Source: Lachnospiraceae bacterium (lineage in GTDB: Bacteria > Bacillota > Clostridia > Lachnospirales > Lachnospiraceae). Taken from it: 64,000 nucleotides of DNA. The DNA is taken from NCBI GenBank assembly GCA_910575445.1, contig CAJTFW010000007.1, positions 157,126-221,125 on the forward strand, in the 5' to 3' direction. Under the pieces are notes generated by a model. That model was given only the letters and a program-made list of their open reading frames with translations. It did not search any database and was not told the origin of the DNA. The position numbers and the translations under genes were made by a program. Below are positions 53,730 to 62,899 of the stretch, piece after piece (position 1 is the first letter of the stretch; the number at the start of each line of letters is the position of its first letter).

Positions 53730-54308
53730 CTAGTATCGGTTCATCTTATGCTTATTCATCACATATCCAAGACCAGCTCCCACAAGTCCGCCTAAGATAT
53801 GTGTCAGATTCGAGACATTGCTCTGAATAAAAAGCCCCGCATAAATCTGCTCACCGATATAGATAACCGCTACCAAAATAAAGGTCAGCGGAATGGAACC
53901 TTCTTTAATGCTTGTAAACGAAGACAACAAAATCAGCGCAAATACTACGCCACTTGCCCCTAACAGCCGGATATGTGGGAAAAATACAAAGTTCACAATC
54001 CCTGTCACAAGCGCTGTACTAAGGATAATAAAAATCATATTGGAAGAACCATATTTCTCTTCTAACAGCGGTCCTACCACCAGAATCAGCATAATATTTC
54101 CAAGAAAATGGTCCCACCCGGCATGTCCAAAGACATGTCCTGCAAATCTTACATAAGTAACCGGACTTGCCAGAGAAGAACGATACACACTAAAGAACAT
54201 CTCCGTCGTCTTCCCTTCTGTCACCTCTCCAAGTGCCAGTGAAATCAGGCAAATAATCGTAAAAGTCAGGATTACCGGAGAATTAAAAGAAACCTTTATT
54301 CGTCGCAT
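53730..54308 (-). CDS. Rhomboid-family intramembrane serine protease
   Basis: 192 residues from the ATG at 54308 (GGAGGTG upstream; the frame to 54374 is not needed). Six helices; catalytic serine in LLGASGVVFALIL, histidine in LTHILGGLVGAG, and GHAGWDHFLGN near helix 2. Cleaves membrane proteins inside the bilayer; substrate unknown. Confidence 0.9.
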   Translation of the reverse strand: MRRIKVSFNSPVILTFTIICLISLALGEVTEGKTTEMFFSVYRSSLASPVTYVRFAGHVFGHAGWDHFLGNIMLILVVGPLLEEKYGSSNMIFIILSTALVTGIVNFVFFPHIRLLGASGVVFALILLSSFTSIKEGSIPLTFILVAVIYIGEQIYAGLFIQSNVSNLTHILGGLVGAGLGYVMNKHKMNRY

Positions 54309-54389
54309 AAAAACACCTCCAGAATATCTATTAGTATACCATATCCTGTCGGCAATTTCCAGCAACAAGCCCAAGGTTTTTCTTAATTT

Positions 54390-55781
54390 TTACTTATGAC
54401 AAGAAGCTGGTATCAGTTCCTTAGAAGGCATCTTTCTGTCCTCTTCTGATATATTTTTCACAATCTTTCTTCGACAGTAGAAAAATGCAGGAACCAGGAA
54501 AATATCAGCAAAAAGCCATGCCATCGGATGCGCCAGACAGATACCTACAAAGCCAAATTTTCCAGCAACTACCACGGCCGCTAACACTCTTGCCACCATC
54601 TCCATCACACCAGAAATAATTGCAAATACCGAAAATCCCATACCCTGAATCGTAAAACGCACTGTATTGACAAGGGTTAGCAGAAAATAAAATCCGGTAC
54701 AGTATAGAAGAAAATGATATGCATATGCGATAATCTCAGTCTCCTTCGCATCTAGGAACAACAGAACCAGTCTGTCTCCCACCAAAAAAGCAGTCAAAAA
54801 GCATAGTGCTGACATTAAAAATCCTACAAGCGCCGCGTCCTGAAGCCCTTTGCCAATTCTATCAATCTTTCCTGCGCCCATATTTTGCCCTGTATAAGGT
54901 GCCATGGTCTGTCCAAGCGCCTCTATTGGACATGCAATAAATGCATTTATCTTCTGCGCTGCGGTCACGCCAGCCACAACTGCTGCGCCCATTCCATTGA
55001 TTGCCGCCTGAAGTACCAAAGTTCCAATTGCTGTCACCGAATACTGAAGCCCCATAGGAATCCCCATAAAGCACAGATGCTTCATATATGTAGCATCCAT
55101 CTTCCATTCCTCTCTAGAAGTGTGAAGAATCGGATATTTCTTCTTCATATACAACAGGCAGATAAGTCCTGACACACCCTGAGAGATAACGGTAGCCAGT
55201 GCAGGCCCTTCAACACCCATATGAAACACCAGAATCGAGACCACATCCAGCATAATATTGAGCATCGAAGAAATCGCCAAAAAGACAACTGGCGTCTTGC
55301 TGTCTCCCAAAGACCGGATAATCCCTGCCAGAAGATTATATAAAAAAGTACAGGGAATCCCCCAGAAAATAATCACAATATACAGATATGCATAGTCAAA
55401 AATCTCTGCTGGCGTATTCATAAGCCTTAGAACCGGTTTACATAAAACAACCACCAACAGTGTCATCACCACCGAAAATCCAACGCAAAGCCATGCGCTG
55501 TTTGTCACAAATCTTCTAAGCCGACGCTCGTCATCCGCTCCGAACATCTGTGCGACTGGTATTGCAAATCCATTACAGACCCCCATGCAAAATCCAATCA
55601 CCATAAAGTTCAAAGAAGACGTAGAGCCAACGCCGGCTAGGGGATGAACTCCCAGATATTGACCGACAATCATGGTATCCACCATACTATAGAACTGCTG
55701 AAATAACATGCCCAAAAACATTGGAATTGCAAACCCTATAATCAACCGGACTGGCGAACCAGTTGTCATATTTTTAGTCAT
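54390..55781 (-). CDS. MATE-family efflux protein (second)
   Basis: 463 residues, 12 helices, MATE N-terminus MTTGSPVRLIIGFAIPMFLGMLFQQFYSMVDTMIVGQYLG. Not a duplicate of the first MATE (clearly different sequence). Likely exports cationic compounds. GAGAGG nine bases before the ATG. No regulator adjacent. Confidence 0.9.
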   Translation of the reverse strand: MTKNMTTGSPVRLIIGFAIPMFLGMLFQQFYSMVDTMIVGQYLGVHPLAGVGSTSSLNFMVIGFCMGVCNGFAIPVAQMFGADDERRLRRFVTNSAWLCVGFSVVMTLLVVVLCKPVLRLMNTPAEIFDYAYLYIVIIFWGIPCTFLYNLLAGIIRSLGDSKTPVVFLAISSMLNIMLDVVSILVFHMGVEGPALATVISQGVSGLICLLYMKKKYPILHTSREEWKMDATYMKHLCFMGIPMGLQYSVTAIGTLVLQAAINGMGAAVVAGVTAAQKINAFIACPIEALGQTMAPYTGQNMGAGKIDRIGKGLQDAALVGFLMSALCFLTAFLVGDRLVLLFLDAKETEIIAYAYHFLLYCTGFYFLLTLVNTVRFTIQGMGFSVFAIISGVMEMVARVLAAVVVAGKFGFVGICLAHPMAWLFADIFLVPAFFYCRRKIVKNISEEDRKMPSKELIPASCHK

Positions 55782-55927
55782 CGCACATAACCTCTCTTCT
55801 ATATCAAATAAGAGTGATTATAGAAGCTGTTCTTTCATTTGTCAATATCGGAAATCTCACAGTCTCACCCTTCTGATTTTCCCTTTTTCTAAGCAATCCG
55901 ACGAAAGCATTTTCCCTGTCATAAAAC

Positions 55928-57715
55928 TTAAATTTCCCGTGTATATTCCCTAAGCCACGCCCGCTCTTTCTCCTCCAGATAAGGCGAAAGTTCCCGGTAG
56001 ACTCTCTGGTGATACTGGTTTAACCATCCGCGCTCTGTCTCACTCATCTCCTCTGTCAGCACCCCATCCAAATCTATCGGTGTCAATGTTAAAATCTCAA
56101 ACTCTAAAAACTGCCCATACTTATTTTTCTCTCCTTTTACACAGAGCAGTTCCTGTTCAATCCGAATCCCATACTCCCCTTCTATATAGACCCCTGGCTC
56201 ATCGGTTGTCACCATCCCGGCTTCTAGTACTGCTGCGCTCTCATGCTCCGGCATCTTCCATCGAAATGCATTGGGCCCTTCATGCACACTGAGATAATAT
56301 CCAACTCCATGTCCTGTTCCATGCTTATAATCCATTCCCATCTGCCAAAGTGGCTCCCTGCAGAGTACATCCAGACTATATCCTGTACACCCCGATAAAA
56401 ATTTGGCATATGCCAGATGAAGGTTTCCTCGAAGCACTGCCGTATACATCTTCTTTTGTTCTTTATTTACTTCTCCCAGAACCAATGTTCTGGTTGTGTC
56501 TGTTGTCCCTTCTAAATAGTGTCCTCCTGTATCCACCAGGAAAAATGCACCTTCTTTCACCTGCACATCGCTTTTTTTGGTCGCCTCATAATGTACCACC
56601 GCTCCATGTGCTCCATACGCACAAATCGATGCAAAACTATCTCCCATATAGTGTCCCTGCTCGGCCCTTCTGTCCTTTAGATAAGCCGCCGCTGACAATT
56701 CCGTAATCTTTTCCTTCTTTGCCCGGTTCTTTACCCAATACATAAACTTTGTAAATGCAATCCCCTCTTTGCGGTGTGCTTCTTTAAGATTCTGAATCTC
56801 TGTTGGATTCTTTACTGCTTTCATAAACTCTGTAGGATTAGGCTTATCTATCACGCAAACCCCTTCTTTTAGACTTGACAGCAGCCGATAGTTGACATTC
56901 CTTTTATCCATCCATACCCGCTCTCCTTTTTCCATCTCTTCCAAATCCTGATATATTTTTTCATATTCTTGTACTTCCACACCATATCCTTTTACATACG
57001 CTCGCACTCCCTCTGATATTACCTCTTTTCTGACATACCACCTACAGCTATCCATCTTTATACACAGATACGACATCACCACTGGCACACAAGGAATATC
57101 GCCTCCTCTTACATTTAAAAGCCAGGCAATATCACAAAGCGACGCCAACACACAGGCATCCGCTCCCTCCTCTTTCATCCGCTCTCTTACCCTTTTTATC
57201 TTACTTCCTGTATCTTCCCCCGCATAACATGCTTTCAGTATCCATACCTTCTCATTGACAATCTCTGGTCTCTCCTCCCATATCTCTCCTACCAGGTCTC
57301 TTGTCATTAAGACATTTCTATTTTTCTCCTTTGCTCTTTTTACAAGCTCCTCTGCCTGATATGCTCCCATCACTCTTCCATCAAATCCCAACATTCCTTC
57401 GTCTGTCAGTCTTTCTTTTATAAAATCCTCCATCTTCTCTGTGCCATCTTCCCCCATCCGGTACAGACAAATCCCTGACCCCAAAAGCTGTCTCTCTGCC
57501 TGCAAAAAATACCTGCCATCCGTCCAAAGCCCTGCCTCTAAAAGCGTTACAATCAGCGTTCCCGCTGAGCCTGTAAAGCCTGACAGATATTCCCTGGCTC
57601 TAAAATGCTCCCCCACATATTCCGACCCATGAAAGTCTGACGAAGGAATCACATACACACTTATCCCTGCTTCACGCATCTTCTCTCTAAGCTTCTCAAT
57701 CCTCTCTCTTATCAT
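55928..57715 (-). CDS. pepP: Xaa-Pro aminopeptidase (M24B)
   Basis: 595 residues: two N-terminal creatinase-like domains and the C-terminal pita-bread domain with metal ligands in FLVDTGGHYLEGTTDTTRT, HGTGHGVGYYLSVHEGP and EPGVYIEGEYGIRIEQELL. Removes N-terminal residues before proline. The ATG at 57715 is chosen for AAAGGAG upstream (frame open to 57790). Divergent from the MMPL gene; both may share the operator region. Confidence 0.93.
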   Translation of the reverse strand: MIRERIEKLREKMREAGISVYVIPSSDFHGSEYVGEHFRAREYLSGFTGSAGTLIVTLLEAGLWTDGRYFLQAERQLLGSGICLYRMGEDGTEKMEDFIKERLTDEGMLGFDGRVMGAYQAEELVKRAKEKNRNVLMTRDLVGEIWEERPEIVNEKVWILKACYAGEDTGSKIKRVRERMKEEGADACVLASLCDIAWLLNVRGGDIPCVPVVMSYLCIKMDSCRWYVRKEVISEGVRAYVKGYGVEVQEYEKIYQDLEEMEKGERVWMDKRNVNYRLLSSLKEGVCVIDKPNPTEFMKAVKNPTEIQNLKEAHRKEGIAFTKFMYWVKNRAKKEKITELSAAAYLKDRRAEQGHYMGDSFASICAYGAHGAVVHYEATKKSDVQVKEGAFFLVDTGGHYLEGTTDTTRTLVLGEVNKEQKKMYTAVLRGNLHLAYAKFLSGCTGYSLDVLCREPLWQMGMDYKHGTGHGVGYYLSVHEGPNAFRWKMPEHESAAVLEAGMVTTDEPGVYIEGEYGIRIEQELLCVKGEKNKYGQFLEFEILTLTPIDLDGVLTEEMSETERGWLNQYHQRVYRELSPYLEEKERAWLREYTREI

Positions 57716-57762
57716 CTTCGTTCTCCTTTCTATACATTTCCCATATTTTTTCTTCTTCCCTC

Positions 57763-57821
57763 TTGTATCTCTCTTGTTAGTATGATACAATGCCTCTTAG
57801 AAAATGACCAACGTTCATTTT
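57763..57821 (+). promoter_or_regulatory. MMPL promoter with downstream operator palindrome, site 1
   Basis: TTGTAT (57763-57768), 17-bp spacer, TACAAT (57786-57791) with extended TG. Ten bp downstream is a 21-bp imperfect palindrome at 57801-57821: AAAATGACC, AACG, TTCATTTT. Position over the early transcript suggests repression. Same sequence, inverted, at 52466-52486. Confidence 0.65.
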
Positions 57822-57851
57822 AAATTTTTGTAAAGGATGTGACAACAACCT

Positions 57852-59936
57852 ATGATGGTTCATTTCGGAAAATTTATTGCCAAACACAGACTTTTTATCT
57901 TTCTTCTATCCCTCCTTCTGCTGATACCTTCCGCTCTGGGATATATTGCCACCCGTATCAACTACGATGTGTTAAGCTATCTTCCTGACACACTAGAGAC
58001 TGTGGCTGGCCAGGACATTCTTGTAGATGATTTTGGTATGGGTGCTTTCTCTATGGTTATCGTTGAAGGCATGGAGCACCAAGACGTTGTACGTCTAGAA
58101 GAGCGAATCGAAAGCATCGAGCACGTCAAAGATGTCCTCTGGTATGACGATATTCTCGATATCTCTATCCCAGAAATGATGCTTCCCTCTGACTTACACG
58201 ACGCACTCTTTACAGAGAACTCCACGATGATGATAGCTCTGTTTGACCAGACCACTTCTGCTGACGCCACCATGGACGCTATCAGTACAATGCGCGCCGA
58301 AGTTGGTAAAGAATGTTTTATCAGCGGAATGTCCGGCATTGTCACAGATATTAAAAATCTGGCACTCAAAGAGATGCCTGTCTATGTTCTAATCGCATCT
58401 CTGTTATCTATGCTTGTACTGATGCTAACCCTAGAGTCTGCTTTTGTACCTGTTTTATTCTTAACAAGCATTGGTATGGCCGTACTCTTTAACTTGGGCA
58501 GCAATATCTTCTTAGGAGAAATCTCCTATATCACACAGGCATTGACTGCGGTCTTGCAGCTTGGTGTTACGATGGACTATTCCATCTTCTTATTGAGTAG
58601 CTACGAAGAATTAAAGCCCTCCTATAAGCACCGCGAAGATGCTATGGCAGAGGCTATTTCCCGTACCTTTACTTCTGTGGCCGGAGGCTCCACCACCACC
58701 ATTGCTGGCTTTGCTGCTCTGCTGTTTATGACTTTTACTTTAGGCCGCGACTTAGGTATTGTGATGATTAAAGGCGTCTTTATGGGAGTCTTCTGTTGTA
58801 TTACGGTACTTCCAGCTATGATTTTGCTCTTTGAAAAAGCCATTCAAAAGACCACTCACAAGCCCGTGATTCCAGCGCTGACCGGACTGTCTGATTTTTT
58901 AACCAGATTTAATAAATTATGGCTTGTATTGTTTTTGGTTCTGCTTTTGCCAGCCAAATATGGCAATGACCATGTAGATCTCTACTACAATCTAGACAGT
59001 GGACTTCCCAAAGACTTAGAGAGCTCGATTGCCAATACCAAGCTCTCTGACGAATACAATATGAGCTCTGTCTATATGCTGATGTTTGACAGCCAGCTCG
59101 ATGCGATGGATAAAAGTGATATGATAGAGCAGATTAAAAAGACCGATGGTGTACAGTGGGCACTTGGCTTAAGCTCTATCCTTGGAAGTTCTTTCCCGGA
59201 GAGTTTTATTCCCTCAGACCTTTTGGAGATTTTTAGAAGCAACAACAGAGAACTGGCGTTCGTATGTTCTGACTTTCCCACAGCCACCGACCCGGCAAAT
59301 AAGCAAATTGCTGCTATCAATGAGATTTTAAAATCCCATGACAAAGACGCTATGATTATCGGAGAAGCGCCACTGATGAAAGACTTGCAAGATGTCACGG
59401 ATATTGACTTACAGACAGTCAATACTATCTCCATGGCAGCGATTTTTCTGATTATTATGATTGTATTTAAGTCTATCTCTCTGCCATTTATCCTGGTAAT
59501 GGTTATTGAATTTGCTATCTTTGTCAATATGGCGATTCCCTATTATGCTGGTACACCGCTTCCCTTTGTGGCAAGCATTGTAATTGGAACCATCCAGCTT
59601 GGCGCCACGATTGACTATGCGATTTTGATGACCAACCGTTATGTATCCGAGCGTACACAGGGACTTTCCAAAAAAGAAGCGATACAGATTGCTCACCGCA
59701 CTTCTACCAAACCGATTATCACCAGCGGTCTAAGCTTTTTTGCTGCTACCTTTGGAGTGGGACTTTATTCCAGTATTGATATGATTAGCGCCATTACCAA
59801 CCTTCTCTCAAGAGGTGCTGTTATCAGTACGATTGTTGTCCTTGGACTACTGCCTGCTATGTTTATGATTTTTGACCCGCTTATCTGCCGCACAACCGGA
59901 GAACTTCGCAAGCAAAAAGTATGGAAGACAACCTAA
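57852..59936 (+). CDS. MMPL-family (RND-like) transporter
   Basis: 694 residues in two halves, each with an outer loop followed by five to six helices; GVTMDYSIFLLSSYEE in the first and GATIDYAILMTNRYV in the second are the helix-4 aspartate motifs of MMPL/SecD-like exporters. Exports lipids, peptides or drugs in other bacteria. Start at ATG 57852 or 57855; AAGGATGTG lies upstream. Monocistronic; probably inducible through the operator. Confidence 0.91.
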   Translation: MMVHFGKFIAKHRLFIFLLSLLLLIPSALGYIATRINYDVLSYLPDTLETVAGQDILVDDFGMGAFSMVIVEGMEHQDVVRLEERIESIEHVKDVLWYDDILDISIPEMMLPSDLHDALFTENSTMMIALFDQTTSADATMDAISTMRAEVGKECFISGMSGIVTDIKNLALKEMPVYVLIASLLSMLVLMLTLESAFVPVLFLTSIGMAVLFNLGSNIFLGEISYITQALTAVLQLGVTMDYSIFLLSSYEELKPSYKHREDAMAEAISRTFTSVAGGSTTTIAGFAALLFMTFTLGRDLGIVMIKGVFMGVFCCITVLPAMILLFEKAIQKTTHKPVIPALTGLSDFLTRFNKLWLVLFLVLLLPAKYGNDHVDLYYNLDSGLPKDLESSIANTKLSDEYNMSSVYMLMFDSQLDAMDKSDMIEQIKKTDGVQWALGLSSILGSSFPESFIPSDLLEIFRSNNRELAFVCSDFPTATDPANKQIAAINEILKSHDKDAMIIGEAPLMKDLQDVTDIDLQTVNTISMAAIFLIIMIVFKSISLPFILVMVIEFAIFVNMAIPYYAGTPLPFVASIVIGTIQLGATIDYAILMTNRYVSERTQGLSKKEAIQIAHRTSTKPIITSGLSFFAATFGVGLYSSIDMISAITNLLSRGAVISTIVVLGLLPAMFMIFDPLICRTTGELRKQKVWKTT

Positions 59937-59943
59937 TACTATA

Positions 59944-60831
59944 TCAATGTTTTCTTCCATTATATTCCGATAAAGATAATCCCACAACTGTCAGCATCGT
60001 TCCCAGGATAGACCTTCCAGTTACAGGCTCTTTTAAGACCAGCGCAGAAGTCACAACGGTAATCACAGGTACCATATAGATATACACGCTGGTCTTCACT
60101 GCCCCCAATCGATGCACAGCCATATTCCAGGTGACAAAGCAAAGTGCAGACGCTCCCAGACCAAGGTAGAGAATATTAAATAAATACATATGGTTGACAA
60201 AACGTCCAAATTCCAGCCTAAAATCAAACAAAAAAAGAGTTGGAATCATAAAGAGAATTCCATAGAAAAAGGTTCTGCGCGTTGTCAGAAGTACAGGCAT
60301 ACAAAAGCTGCTAATCTTTCTTGTCAATATCGAATAACACGCCCATACAAAAGCCGCTAAGATTGCCAAAATATCCCCCGTTAGATTTACCTCTAGTTTT
60401 GTCCCCTGAAAACTAATCAGCGCGACTCCCGCCATCGCCACCACAAATCCCACAAAAAAATTTATGGTAAGCTTTCCCTCTGACGTTGCAAACAGATGGG
60501 AAAGTATGGCTGTAAAAAATGGCGCAACCGAGATAATCACCCCTACATTCGATGCCATCGTATAAGTAAGCGCAATATTTTCCAACAGATAATACAAACA
60601 GATTCCACACAGTCCAGCTAGTACAAACACCAGTTCTTGATGGTGATTTTCCACCTTCAGCCTACGCGGACAGACCAGAAGAAGCGCCAAATACCCCATC
60701 ACAAAACGAAAAAATAAAATCTCCACAGGCCAAAAGCCTTGAAGCAACACCTTCGTAGAGATAAAAGTTGTTCCCCACACCAAAACCGTAAAAAGCGCTG
60801 CCAAATGCCCCATTGATGTTCTGTCCTTCAT
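59944..60831 (-). CDS. EamA/DMT-family transporter
   Basis: About 295 residues, ten helices in two EamA repeats (VLVWGTTFISTKVLL and AAFVWACYSILTRKI), typical of drug/metabolite exporters. Start at ATG 60831 (AAGGATGGTG upstream); an ATG at 60843 is also possible. Stops eight bases beyond the convergent MMPL gene. Substrate unknown. Confidence 0.88.
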   Translation of the reverse strand: MKDRTSMGHLAALFTVLVWGTTFISTKVLLQGFWPVEILFFRFVMGYLALLLVCPRRLKVENHHQELVFVLAGLCGICLYYLLENIALTYTMASNVGVIISVAPFFTAILSHLFATSEGKLTINFFVGFVVAMAGVALISFQGTKLEVNLTGDILAILAAFVWACYSILTRKISSFCMPVLLTTRRTFFYGILFMIPTLFLFDFRLEFGRFVNHMYLFNILYLGLGASALCFVTWNMAVHRLGAVKTSVYIYMVPVITVVTSALVLKEPVTGRSILGTMLTVVGLSLSEYNGRKH

Positions 60832-60994
60832 ATAGTTCACCATCCTTATTCTTTTGCCAATTTTTATCACAGTTATTTTACTGCTAAATCCATTATTTGT
60901 CTTGTAAAATATCTTCATTTCTATAGGCATATTTCTTTTGTATTTTATTACAATTCCTTGAATATATCTATTTGTGATTAATATTTACCCTTTC

Positions 60995-61023
60995 TTGACA
61001 ATATTTTCGGTTAATGTTACCAT
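60995..61023 (+). promoter_or_regulatory. Promoter of the VOC protein gene
   Basis: TTGACA (60995-61000), 17-bp spacer, TACCAT (61018-61023) with extended TG. Confidence 0.7.
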
Positions 61024-61073
61024 AAATCACAACGAAAGCACCCCATTTTAAGGGTCAAAATAAGGAGGGAACA

Positions 61074-61469
61074 ATGCTTATTCAAGGAATTCATCATGTA
61101 TGTATCAAATGTGACCAAAGTGAAATGGAGAAAGTAAAAAATTTCTACCATGGTGTCCTTCAGTTACCACTTATCAGAACTTGGGGAGAAGGGGAAGCTG
61201 CTGGTATGATGTTTGATACGGGAGCCGGTTTTATCGAAGTATTTGCCAACGCCGAGAGACCACTTCCACAAGGTGCCATCCGGCATTTTGCACTTCAAAC
61301 AGCCGATGTAGATAAATGCGTCGAGGCGGTAAGAAATGCCGGCTATCCAGTGACAATGGAGCCAAATGACATCATTATCCAATCCACCCCACCTGTGCCA
61401 GCGAGAATCGCATTTGTCAATGGTCCCGTGGGAGAAGAGATTGAGTTTTTCTGTGAAGGCGGACAATAA
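61074..61469 (+). CDS. VOC-superfamily (glyoxalase-like) protein
   Basis: 131 residues with two beta-alpha-beta-beta-beta modules: IHHVCIKC...NFYHGVLQLPLIRTW and RHFALQTADVDKCVEAVRNAGY, ending EIEFFCEG. Metal ligands His, Glu, His, Glu can be assigned (HHV, FIEVFAN, RHFAL, EIEFF). Isomerase, lyase or resistance enzyme; the reaction is unknown. Own promoter and terminator. Confidence 0.87.
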   Translation: MLIQGIHHVCIKCDQSEMEKVKNFYHGVLQLPLIRTWGEGEAAGMMFDTGAGFIEVFANAERPLPQGAIRHFALQTADVDKCVEAVRNAGYPVTMEPNDIIIQSTPPVPARIAFVNGPVGEEIEFFCEGGQ

Positions 61470-61473
61470 GTAA

Positions 61474-61510
61474 GACCCCCGATAGTAATCGTATACTTTC
61501 GGGGGTTTTC
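61474..61510 (+). terminator. Terminator after the VOC gene
   Basis: ACCCCCGA (61475-61482) pairs with TCGGGGGT, with extra AGTA/TACT pairing in the loop, then TTTTC. Also faces the end of the convergent radical SAM gene. Confidence 0.85.
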
Positions 61511-61512
61511 CT

Positions 61513-62412
61513 CTATAGATGATATACACTTTTTCTATATCTTTGCAATTCTTCTTCGCTGACATTTTCTATAATTCCATCTAGAAATGCCAAAAGCTTT
61601 TGCCGGTCTCTTGGCAGCTGTCCATGAAATTGATATGCATTAGAAGCACCCATTGCTGCAAAGGTTGTAGGTATCTGCAGATTTTCTATCAATGTTCGTA
61701 CCTCCTTATATTTTTCCAGTTCGCCTTCCTCCTGCCAGTTTCCACGTTGTATCTCAGCATAAAGTTCAGAGTCAGGATAAATCGTAAGCATATTGGCTCC
61801 AATCAATGTCGGATGTATCTGATTACATAATTCTGCAGTCAGCTTTGCCCCGATTTCTCCGCGGCCAGCCCCAGAAATACTTACCAGGTAAAAAAAGCTG
61901 TAATGGATACCAGCGGTATCTAACCGCCTGCATTGCTCTACAATATCTGAAGCAGTATATCCCTTATTCATAAACTGCAAAGCCTTATCATCTCCGGTCT
62001 CTATCCCTATTGTCAGACCATCATATCCAAGGGCATACAGTTCTGTAAGTTCCTTATCAGTCTTAAGGGTAATGTCCGTAATTCTTGCAAATGAGCCAAT
62101 CGATTTTACCGATGGAAGATACGTATGGATAAGCTCTGCAATCGTCCTTAATTTATTATAAGACAAGACGAATGGATTGGCTCCTGTTAAAAATACCCGC
62201 TTAAACTGTCTGCAGTGCCCGCGTTTAAGTGCTTTTTTTACCTCCTTTAAATCATCCTCAACATTCTCTATAGGAGACATTTTAAATTTAAATGGCAAAT
62301 CATTGTATAAAGTACAAAATTTACAGTTATGATGTGTACAACCTGCGGTCACTTCTAAGAGAAGAGATGCCGCTTCATATGGCGGTCGCCAAATAGTTCC
62401 TGTGTAATGCAT
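61513..62412 (-). CDS. Radical SAM protein with C-x4-C-x2-C cluster
   Basis: 299 residues. The cluster motif reads GCTHHNCKFCTLY, with four residues between the first two cysteines instead of three, as in an Elp3-like group of anaerobe proteins. SAM-binding segments VFLTGANPF and LTIGIETGDDKAL follow. No SPASM or B12 domain. Divergent from the HxlR gene. Reaction unknown; coproporphyrinogen or tRNA chemistry is possible only by analogy. Confidence 0.85.
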   Translation of the reverse strand: MHYTGTIWRPPYEAASLLLEVTAGCTHHNCKFCTLYNDLPFKFKMSPIENVEDDLKEVKKALKRGHCRQFKRVFLTGANPFVLSYNKLRTIAELIHTYLPSVKSIGSFARITDITLKTDKELTELYALGYDGLTIGIETGDDKALQFMNKGYTASDIVEQCRRLDTAGIHYSFFYLVSISGAGRGEIGAKLTAELCNQIHPTLIGANMLTIYPDSELYAEIQRGNWQEEGELEKYKEVRTLIENLQIPTTFAAMGASNAYQFHGQLPRDRQKLLAFLDGIIENVSEEELQRYRKSVYHL

Positions 62413-62470
62413 AAAATACCTCTCCTTTCAGATTCTTTATGCTCATTATACTTTTATACAATGTTTTTAC

Positions 62471-62483
62471 AAGTACTGTACTT
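62471..62483. promoter_or_regulatory. HxlR-type operator candidate
   Basis: AAGTACTGTACTT is a perfect 13-bp palindrome in the gap between the divergent radical SAM and HxlR genes. HxlR-family regulators (YodB, HypR) bind similar TACT-type inverted repeats. Confidence 0.5.
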
Positions 62484-62564
62484 TTTTATAGTGCCTATCT
62501 TATAATGTGTACATTGATTTTTAAATATTCATATGTTATGCTTTCTAAAAAAGGAGTGACAGAA

Positions 62565-62888
62565 ATGAAAAAAAGTACATTGTCTATCGAACGTTGCAAA
62601 ACTGTCTCCACCATACAAAAAATCTTAGGCGGCAAATGGAAAATCGAGATTATCTATTATATTGCCTTTCAAGACATCCACCGTTTCGGGGAACTTCGCA
62701 GACATCTTGGAGATATTACCGAATCAAGTCTGACCAAACAGCTTCGTGAATTGCAAGCAGATGGTTTTATTACCCGCCATGACTACCAAGAAGTTCCTCC
62801 CCATGTGGAATACAACCTTACAGAGCTGGGGAAAAGTTTTATTCCCGTCTTTGAACATATGAAACAGTGGGGGGAAGAGAATCTATAA
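62565..62888 (+). CDS. HxlR-family transcriptional regulator
   Basis: 107 residues from the ATG at 62565 (AAGGAG upstream). Winged helix: CKTVSTIQKILGGKWKIEIIYYI...RFGELRRHLGDITESSLTKQLRELQADGFITR. The single cysteine in SIERCKTV is at the position used for redox or electrophile sensing in YodB-type members. It probably controls itself and the divergent radical SAM gene. Confidence 0.9.
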   Translation: MKKSTLSIERCKTVSTIQKILGGKWKIEIIYYIAFQDIHRFGELRRHLGDITESSLTKQLRELQADGFITRHDYQEVPPHVEYNLTELGKSFIPVFEHMKQWGEENL

Positions 62889-62899
62889 AAGGTGAACTT

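Noticed and set aside
16756-55781. Recent duplication of the two MATE genes
   Set aside because: The proteins share the family plan only; their sequences are clearly different.
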